A stretch of DNA of 35,316 bases from JAGQTE01 sp964648005 (GTDB lineage Bacteria; Actinomycetota; Acidimicrobiia; Acidimicrobiales; Acidimicrobilacustridaceae). Position 1 is the first letter of the stretch. Each line of letters opens with the position of its first letter. Below the pieces are notes generated by a model. It saw only the letters and a program-made list of their open reading frames with translations. It searched no databases and had not been told where the DNA came from. A program made the translations under genes and the position numbers. The stretch is taken from the NCBI GenBank assembly GCA_964648005.1, contig CAZYKR010000009.1, positions 1 to 35,316 of the forward strand. Direction: 5' to 3'. Below, piece after piece: positions 1 to 7,900 of the stretch.

Positions 1-54
1 CATCGGTGGCTCGGGATCAGCCTTGCTCATCGAAAGGCCGATCGACCCCCATTA

Positions 55-450
55 GTGCTGCTGCGCAAGGCCAAGGACCGCATCGACCGCTCCTTCGACC
101 AGCCGCTCGACGTCGAGTCGATCGCTCGCGCCGTGGGCATGTCGGCCGGGCACTTCAGCCGCCGCTTCCGCGAGGAGTACGGCGAGCCGCTCTACTCGTA
201 TGTGATGACGCGGAGGGTCGAGCGGGCCATGGCGTTGCTGCGCGGCACCGACCGCTCCGTCACCGACATCTGCTTCGCCGTCGGGTTCTCGTCGCTCGGC
301 ACCTTCAGCACGAGGTTCTCCGAGCTGGTCGGCATGTCGCCGTCGACGTACCGGGACCAGGCCCCCGAGTGGCAGCACGAGCTGCCGCCGTGCGTGGCGA
401 TGCGCGTCACCAAACCGGTCAGGAATCGAGAAGCGAACTCCGACGCCTGA
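55..450 (+). CDS. AraC-family helix-turn-helix transcriptional regulator (short form)
   Basis: A 131-residue protein that is almost entirely an AraC/XylS DNA-binding domain. The first helix-turn-helix lies at about residues 22-42 (IARAVGMSAGHFSRRF) and the second at about 70-95 (VTDICFAVGFSSLGTFSTRF), followed by the usual GMSPSTYR end of the fold. There is no separate ligand-binding domain. The GTG at 55 gives the typical start of this short class (LLRKAKDRIDR), but the frame is open to base 1 and there is no strong ribosome site, so the true start could lie outside the window. The VOC gene begins 16 bases after the stop. Short AraC regulators paired with a VOC gene are common in actinobacteria, so co-regulation is likely. 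The ligand is unknown. Confidence 0.85.
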   Translation: MLLRKAKDRIDRSFDQPLDVESIARAVGMSAGHFSRRFREEYGEPLYSYVMTRRVERAMALLRGTDRSVTDICFAVGFSSLGTFSTRFSELVGMSPSTYRDQAPEWQHELPPCVAMRVTKPVRNREANSDA

Positions 451-466
451 CCGTACGTTGCTCGGC

Positions 467-877
467 ATGCAGATCACGATCCACCAGAGCTTCCTGCCCC
501 ACCGCGACCCGGACGAGTCGCTCGCCTTCTACACCGACGTGCTCGGGTTCGAGGTACGTCTCGACGTCGGCAAGGCCAAGATGCGCTTCATCACCGTCGG
601 CCCTCCCGGCCAGCCCGACACGGCGATCGTGCTGCAGCCGCCGACACCGGACCCGTCGATCACCGACGAGGAGCGTCGGACGATCCTTTCGATGATGGAC
701 AAGGGCACCTACGCCGGCGTCAACCTGGCGACGCCCGACCTCGACGGGCTGTTCGCCCGGCTCGAAGCCGCCGGGGTCGACATCGTCCAGGAGCCGAAGG
801 ATCAGTTCTACGGCTTGCGGGACTGCGCCGTACGCGACCCGGCCGGCAACCTCATCCGGATCCAGCAGCGGCCGTGA
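467..877 (+). CDS. VOC-superfamily (glyoxalase/bleomycin-resistance fold) protein
   Basis: A 136-residue single-unit VOC protein with two beta-alpha-beta-beta-beta halves. The first half carries the DPDESLAFYTDVLGFEV signature near residues 12-27. The second carries TPDLDGLFARLEAAGVD and ends in the family-typical RDPAGNLIRIQQ. The family includes metal-dependent lyases, dioxygenases and antibiotic-binding proteins; nothing here fixes the substrate. The ATG at 467 was chosen because it matches the usual family start (MQITIHQSF); a TTG nine bases upstream would add three residues. The gene is probably co-transcribed with the AraC regulator ending at 450. Confidence 0.85.
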   Translation: MQITIHQSFLPHRDPDESLAFYTDVLGFEVRLDVGKAKMRFITVGPPGQPDTAIVLQPPTPDPSITDEERRTILSMMDKGTYAGVNLATPDLDGLFARLEAAGVDIVQEPKDQFYGLRDCAVRDPAGNLIRIQQRP

Positions 878-926
878 CCACCGCGCACGCACCAAGCCTG
901 ACCACCGCGAACGACAGGACGCAGCG

Positions 927-1163
927 ATGAAGACGATGACGTGCCGACAGCTCGGCGGGCCGTGCGACCACGCCCACCACGGCGAGTCCGCCGACGACGT
1001 GATCAACGCCCAGGACCAGCACCTGCGCGAAGCCGTCGAGCAGGGCGACGAGGCACACCGGCCCGCCCTGGCGGACATGCAAGGTCGCTGGAAGCGGCCC
1101 ATCTCCGGAATGAAGTGGTACCGCCAGGCCAAGAAGGACTTCGCGGCGCTGCCCGAGGAGTGA
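927..1163 (+). CDS. DUF1059 family small protein
   Basis: A 78-residue protein opening with MKTMTCRQLGGPCD, the hallmark start of DUF1059 proteins, in which two cysteines and a following histidine-rich stretch (DHAHHGE) may bind a metal. The middle, DEAHRPALADMQGRW, also follows the family. The biochemical role of DUF1059 is not established. The gene follows the VOC gene by 49 bases on the same strand and meets the TetR gene tail to tail with only three bases between the stop codons. Confidence 0.8.
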   Translation: MKTMTCRQLGGPCDHAHHGESADDVINAQDQHLREAVEQGDEAHRPALADMQGRWKRPISGMKWYRQAKKDFAALPEE

Positions 1164-1166
1164 GGT

Positions 1167-1850
1167 CTACGTGGCGTCGGCTGCCCGCAGGCCCGCCATG
1201 ATCGCCCGCAGGCTGCGCTCGAAGCGCACCAGGTCCGGGTCGTCCTCCATGGAGTCGAGCACCGCGGTGTAGGTGTCGTCGTCGGCCCCGGCCGAGGTCG
1301 GTGTGCCGACGGCCGCCGCCAGGTCGGAGACCGGTGCCCGGATCGAGCGGTCGACCATGGCGCGCTGCGCCTCGAGCAGACCGCTACCCAGCGTGAAGGT
1401 GGCCAGTGCGTGGTAGGCGGTGGCGGCGCGCTCCCCGGTGAAGCCCGCCTGTTCGAACTGCGCCGCGATCGCCGAGGCCATGGCGTGCACGGCGTCCGGG
1501 GTGCGCGGCGACGCAACGGCGTACGGGGTGATGTCGCGGTGCGCCCGGAACACCCGCCGGGCCGTGAGGAAGCCCTGCAGGATCGTCTCGACCGGATCGT
1601 CGTGCGGCTCGACCGACAACACGACCTCGATCCACACCTGGTCGGCGGCCGCCTGCATCACCTCCGCCTTCGACTCGAAGTGGTGGTAGACGGCCATCGT
1701 CGTGACGCGCAGCTCCTGCGCCAACCGCCGCATCGAGAGGTTCTCGCCGCCGTCGCGATCGACCATCACCAACGCCGCACGGGCGATCTCGGCCCTGGTC
1801 AGCGGCTCGCGGCGCGTGTCGCGGGTGCCGGTGTCGCTCGCACTGATCAC
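1167..1850 (-). CDS. TetR/AcrR-family transcriptional repressor
   Basis: A 227-residue TetR-type regulator. The N-terminal DNA-binding domain spans roughly residues 15-65 (LTRAEIARAALVMVDRDG, then MRRLAQELRVTTMAVYHHF, the recognition helix). The C-terminal ligand domain resembles the TetR_C_1 group. The GTG at 1850 was chosen because GGAG sits at suitable spacing before it and the family fold starts just after; the open frame further upstream is antisense to the neighbouring gene. The gene diverges from the giant surface-protein gene starting near 1977, and the 126-base gap contains an inverted-repeat operator candidate. By inference it represses itself and possibly the surface protein. The inducer is unknown. 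Confidence 0.85.
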   Translation of the reverse strand: MISASDTGTRDTRREPLTRAEIARAALVMVDRDGGENLSMRRLAQELRVTTMAVYHHFESKAEVMQAAADQVWIEVVLSVEPHDDPVETILQGFLTARRVFRAHRDITPYAVASPRTPDAVHAMASAIAAQFEQAGFTGERAATAYHALATFTLGSGLLEAQRAMVDRSIRAPVSDLAAAVGTPTSAGADDDTYTAVLDSMEDDPDLVRFERSLRAIMAGLRAADAT

Positions 1851-1909
1851 TCGAGCTCCGTTCCCTTCTGCGTCGTGCCCGGCCGCGTTCCGTCGCCACC
1901 TTCCTACCT

Positions 1910-1947
1910 CCTGTACACCGCACAGCTCAAGATGTACGTTGTACAGG
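1910..1947. promoter_or_regulatory. Inverted-repeat operator candidate for the divergent TetR gene
   Basis: The intergenic region holds a perfect palindrome TGTAC-GTT-GTACA at 1933-1945. A wider inverted repeat has arms CCTGTACA (1910-1917) and TGTACAGG (1940-1947). Nested TGTAC motifs of this size are typical TetR-family operators. Position between the divergent TetR and surface-protein starts supports autoregulation and possible control of the large gene. Binding is inferred. Confidence 0.6.
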
Positions 1948-1976
1948 ACCGGCGGTATGCAAAGGACCACTCCGTG

Positions 1977-4900
1977 ATGGAGCCTCGGGACACATCGGCG
2001 GCCCCGCGCGTGGGAGCCGCGCGCGCGGCCGGCGGCCTCGCACTCTTGCGGGGCGGCGGCGCGCTGGCGGCGCGCGCCGCCCTCGGGCTCGTCCGGCTGC
2101 TCCTGGCGAGCTGTGTCCTCGGCGCAGCGCTGCTCGTGCCGGTGTGGATCTGGACGGGTCTGGTCATCGACGCCGCCGACGTCACCGACGCCGATGCGCT
2201 CGGCGAGGGCGAGGTCGTGCGGCTGCTCGTGCTGCTCGCCGTGCCGGCCGTCGTCGCCATGTCGACGGTGCTGCTCGCCGCGATCGGCGGGGCGACGATC
2301 GTGCTCGACGAGGTCGCCGCCGGAGGTCGCGGGCGCGCCGTTCGAGCGCTCGGTCGCGGACTGCGTGCCACGCCCCGGCTCGCTGCGGTGCTCGTACCCG
2401 CAGGACTGGCCGTGGCCGCCCTGGCGCTGGCCACCCCCATCGTCGTGGTCGTCGGCGTGCTGGTCGCCGTCGTCACCCTCGTCGCCCGCCGCGTCCGGCC
2501 GACGACAGCAGCGCGACTGCCGTCGAACCGCACGCTCTTCGTGCTGATCGTCCCGTTCGGCGCCGCCCTCACGCTCGCCGCTCGGTGGTCGCTGCTGCCG
2601 AGCGTCGTGATGCTCGAGCGGGCGGACGTGCGCTCGGCGTTCCGACGGGCTCGCGCGCTCGGGAGCGCTCGGTCCGTGGACCTCGTGCTGGCGGTGGTGG
2701 TGCTCGGCGCCGTCGCCGTCGCCGTGTGGTGGGTCGGCCAGGCGCTGCTCGGCAACGACGTCGACTCGCTCGGCACCCGAGACGGGTGGGCGGTCGTCGT
2801 CGAGGGCATCGCCGTCCTCGTAGCCGCAGCGGTCGCCGTGCGGCTGTTCGGCGAGGCAGGGGGCGTGACGGTCGAAGGCCCCTCGCCCCCAGCGCCGCGG
2901 GTGCACGTCGCCACGGTCGTCGTGTTCGCGCTGCTGGCCGGTGGCGTGCAGCTGGTGGTCGACGTCCGGCCCGCCATCGCCGCCGTGTCGGGAGCAACGA
3001 TCGTCGTCGACGACGTGGGCGACGCCGACGACGCCACCCCGGGCGACGGGAGCTGCGCCACGGCGGGCGGGACGTGCACCCTGCGCGCCGCCATCAGCGA
3101 AGCGAACACGTCCACCGACGAGGTGATCGGCTTCGACGTCACGGGCACGATCACTGTCGGCAGCGAGCTCGCCATCCGGGCCCCGATGACCATCGACGGC
3201 GACGACGCCGGCGGACCGATCACCGTCAGCGGCGGCGGCGCGTCACGCGTCTTCCTCGTGCAGATCGAGATCCCCGGCGGCGGTTACGGCTCGATCCGCA
3301 ACCTGACCATCGCCGACGGCAACGAGGCGACCGTGGGCGGCGCCGCCGTCTACAACGACGCCGCCTCGGCCGGCTTCGTGCTCGAGCACGTGACCATCCG
3401 CGACGCCACCGCCCCCGGGGCGATGTTCGGCGGCGCCGTCGTGAACCTGTCCACCCTGATCGTGCGCAACAGCACCTTCGTCGGCAACGCCGCCGATGCC
3501 ACGACCGGCGGCAGCGACATCGCCAACCGGTTCTCCGGTTCGGCGACGATCGAGAACTCGACGTTCACCGGATCGCAGGGCTCGACGGCCATCGAGTCGA
3601 CCGGGGCCGACATGACCGTGCGCAACTCGATCGTGCAGGGGCCGACCGAGGCGTGCTTCGGCACGATCGCCGGCGCCGGCAACGTCACCACCGACCTGAC
3701 CCCGACGTGTCCGGGCACCGTGGCCGTGCTCGCCGACCTGGCGCTGACGCCGCTGGCTGCCAACGGCGGCCCCACCCCCACCGTGCGCCTCGGCGCCACG
3801 AGCGTCGCCATCGACGCCGGAGCGCCCGGCACCTGCCTGCCCACCGACCAGCGCGGCATCGCACGAGGCGCCACCTGCGACGCCGGCGCCTACGCCTTCG
3901 ACCCGGCGACCACCACCGTGCTCACCGCGCTGCCGAACCCGTCGGGCTTCGGTGGCGACGTCACCTTGCAGGCCACCGTGTCGGCGGTGGGCGAACCCGG
4001 CACTCCCAGCGGTTCGGTCGAGTTGTTCGACGGCGTCACCTCACTCGGGATCGCTCCCCTCGACGGCACCGGCGTCGGCACGATCACCGTGGCGTCGCTG
4101 GCGGCTGGTGCCCACACCCTCACCGCCGTCTACCAACCCGACGCCGGGTACGCGCCGAGCACCTCGACACCGGTGGCGCACACGGTCGATCCCGCCGCCA
4201 CGACCACGGTGCTCACCTCGTCGGGCAGCCCGACGACGGGCGGCGCCATCGTCACGTTCGACGTCGCCGTCACGGCGGCGGGCACCACACCGACCGGCAC
4301 CGTCGACCTGCGCGACGGCGCCACGACGATCGCCACGCTCCCCCTCGACGGCGCCGGCACCGCCACGTACAGCACGGGATCGCTCACCGGCGGCCACCAC
4401 GACCTCACCGCCGTCTACGCCGGCGACGCCAACCACGACGGCTCGACGTCGGCCGTGCTCGGCCACGACGTCGTCGACGCCAGCGCCACGACGCTCACCG
4501 GCCCCGCCGGACCCACGACCTTCGGCACCGACGCCTCGTTCGACGTGACCGTGGCGCCCGTCGGCGGCGGCCCGACTCCGACCGGTGCGGTCGTGCTGCG
4601 TGAGGGCGCCACGACGCTCGACACCGCCCCGCTCGACGCATCGGGCCACGCGACGCTCACCGTGTCGACGCTCGGCAGCGGTGCGCATGCGATCACCGCC
4701 ACCTACGCCGGCGACGCCTTCAACGGGCCGTCGACCTCGAACGTCGTCACCCACACCGTCACCGACGCGTCGACGGCGACGGCGCTCGACGTCGTGCCGG
4801 CCGGATCGTCGGTCTACGGCAACGACGTCACCGTCGCGGCCACCGTGACCAACACCGATTCAGCACCCATCCCCGAAGGGCACGTGCAGTTCTTCGACGG

Positions 4901-7900
4901 CGCCACGTCGATCGGTACGGCGGAGGTCGATCCCAGCGGCCATGCGAGCTGGACGCTGAGCTCCCCCGCCGTCGGCACCTACGACCTGCACGCCACCTAC
5001 CTCCCCGCCAACGGCTTCGCCTCGAGCGGCTCGTCGAGCACGACGCACGACGTCGTCCCGGCGGACACGACGACGGCGTTGGCGGCGTCGACCCCGGCAT
5101 CGACGTACGGCGAGACCGTCACGCTGACGGCGACGGTCGATGCCCTCAGCTCGCCGGGCGTCCCCGTCGGGTCGGTCACCTTCCGCGACGGCGCCGCGGT
5201 GTTGGGCACCGCCAGCCTCGACGGGACCGGCACGGCGACGATCACGACGGGCGCCATCGCCGTCGGATCCCGGACGCTGCGCGCCGAGTACGGCGGGACG
5301 GGTGCGTTCTCCGCGAGCGCCTCGCCCGACCTGGCCCACACGGTCTCGCCGGCGGCCGTCCTGGTGACGGTCACCGACACGCCCGACCCGTCGGTGTTCG
5401 GCTCGGACGTGACGCTCTCCATCACCGCCGGCGCGGTGGCGCCCGGCGCGGGCGTGCCGACCGGGGCCGTCGTCGTGCGCGACGGCCCCGCCACCGTGGC
5501 CACCACCGCCCTCGACGGCAGCGGCCAGGCGACGGTCCCGCTCACGGGGCTCGCCGTCGGCGCACACACCCTCAGCGTCGAGGTGCTCGGCGACGGCAAC
5601 TTCGCCACCGGCTCGGCCGACGCCACGCACACCGTCGTGGCCGACACGGCGACCGTCGACCTGTTCAGCTCGTCGACCACCGCCGCGTTCACCGACCCCG
5701 TCACCTTCACGGCCACCGTGACCGGCACCGGTTCGGCCACACCGACCGGAACCGTGACGTTCCGCATCGGCGCCACGATCCTCGGCGTCGTCGCCCTCGA
5801 CGCGGGTGGCGTCGCTCGACTGACGACCACGACCCTGCCGTATGGCACCTCGCTCGTCATCGCCGACTATTCGGGCGACGCCGGGTTCGGCACGGCGCTC
5901 GACTCCGTGTCCCAGACGATCGACGCCACCGGCACGGCGATCGCCCTCACGGCGAACCCGTCGGCGCCGCAGGTGGGCGAATCGGTGACGCTCACCGCCA
6001 CCGTCGCCGGCACGACCAGTGCCGCCGTGCCCAACGGCACCGTCACCTTCCGCGACGGCGCCACGGTGCTCGGCACGGCGCCGGTCGACAGCTCGGGCCG
6101 GGCGTCGCTCACCCGATCGTTCGATCGTGCCGTCCACCCCCTCACGGCCAGCTTCGCCGGCACCCCGGGCTGGTCGCCGAGCACGTCGAGCGTGCTCGAC
6201 CTCACACCGGGCCGCGTGGTGACGGCGCTGTCGTTGGCAGGCAACCCAGCGGCGGTGCAGGTCGGCAAGCCGGTCATCTGGACCGCCACGATCCCGACAC
6301 CGTCGGGCGCACCGGCGCCGACCGGCACCCTCGAGCTGTGGTTGGGGCCGACCAGCCTCGGGCAGGCGCCGTTGGTCGGCGGCGTGGCGACGTGGACGCT
6401 GCCGGCTCCGGCGGCGCTCGGCCTCTGGACCGTCACCGCCACCTACGTCGGCGACCTGTCGTACGAGCCGGCGTCGACATCGGCATCGGTCACGGTCGCC
6501 GCCGCCGCCTCGACGACGACCGCCGGGCCGAGCGTCAGCTCCGTCGGCGACCCCGCCACACTCGTCGCCCTGGTGACGACCGCCGCACCGGGCGCCTCGG
6601 TCACCGGCACGGTCCGGTTCGACCTCGACAGCCCGGGCTTCGCCTCGTTGCGTGCCCCGATCGACGGCTCGGGCATCGCCCAGGTCGCCGCCGACGGCCT
6701 CCCGGCCGGCACCTGGACGCTCACGGCGACGTACGAGCCCGGCATCGGCTCCGCCCTCGCCCCATCGTCGGGGACGGCCACGGTCACGGTGCTGCGCCGG
6801 CCGGCGACGCTGACGATGAGCGCCCCGGCGAACGTCACCGTCGGCCAGCCCTTCGACGTGACCTACGCGCTGGTGGACGCCACCGGCACGGGCCCGACCC
6901 CAACCGGAACGGTCACCGTCGCCGGCGGTGGTGCCTCGTGCACGGCCACCGCGACGGCAGGGCGATGCAACCTGACGCTCGCCGCGCCGGGCAGCGTGAC
7001 GCTCACCGCCACATCGTCGGGTGATGCCACGTACGACCCGGCGACATCGAGCCCGACCGTGGTCACGGCCGCGGGTGGTATCAGCACGCTCATCGCGACG
7101 ACCACGACCGCCGCGTGGGTGACGGGTGACCCGATCACGGTGGCGTGGCGCCTGACGGGCCCGCCCGACGGCGACGTCGTGGTGCGCACCCCGTTCGGCG
7201 AGCAGTGCCGATCGGCGCAGCACCTGTCGAGCTGCACGCTCACCCTCCCCTTCGAGCTGCGCGGCCAGCAGATCCCGATCGACGTCAGCTTCGCCGGCAG
7301 CGCCGGCTGGTCCCCTGCCTCGGCGACGGTGACCGGCACGGTCGTCGGCTGCTACCCGCTCACGCTCGAGGTCGTGCCCGCCGACGCCGGCACGATCACC
7401 GCCAGCACTGGCAACTGCAACGGCGCTGCCGGCTTCCGGGACGGTACGACGGCGAGCGTCGTCGTCGAACCCACCGACCCCTACATCCTCGACCGGTGGC
7501 TCGAGGACGCCAGCGCGCTGCGCACACGCACGTTCATCGTCGGGGAGACCAGCCGCACGGCGACGGCGCTCATGCGGCCGGACTGCGTCGAGGTGACCTT
7601 CGCCGCCGCCGAGCAGGTCGACCTCGGGTCGCTGCGCTCGCTCGGCGGCACCGTCGACGTCAGCGCCCCCGACTGTCCCGGTCAGCCCGCCGTGGCACGC
7701 GGCGCCGACGGCAGCTCCTCCGCATGGTTCCGGCGTGGGTCGACCGTGACGCTGACCGGCACGCCGCGCCGTCCGGCGATCGACGAGCTCAAGGGTTGGC
7801 TCGTCGACGGCGCGCTGCAGCGCAGCGACGAGCCGCTGACGATCGTCGCCGCCGAGGACGTCGACGTCGAGGGGCGCTTCGGCGTGCAGTGCGCCCGGCT

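Noticed and set aside
419..1516. Long minus-strand frame over the VOC and DUF1059 genes
   Set aside because: Arg/Ser/Pro-rich noise opposite well-supported genes.
1410..1976. Upstream extension of the surface-protein frame
   Set aside because: It runs antisense through tetR and across the operator; AAAGGA at 1961 supports the start at 1974/1977.
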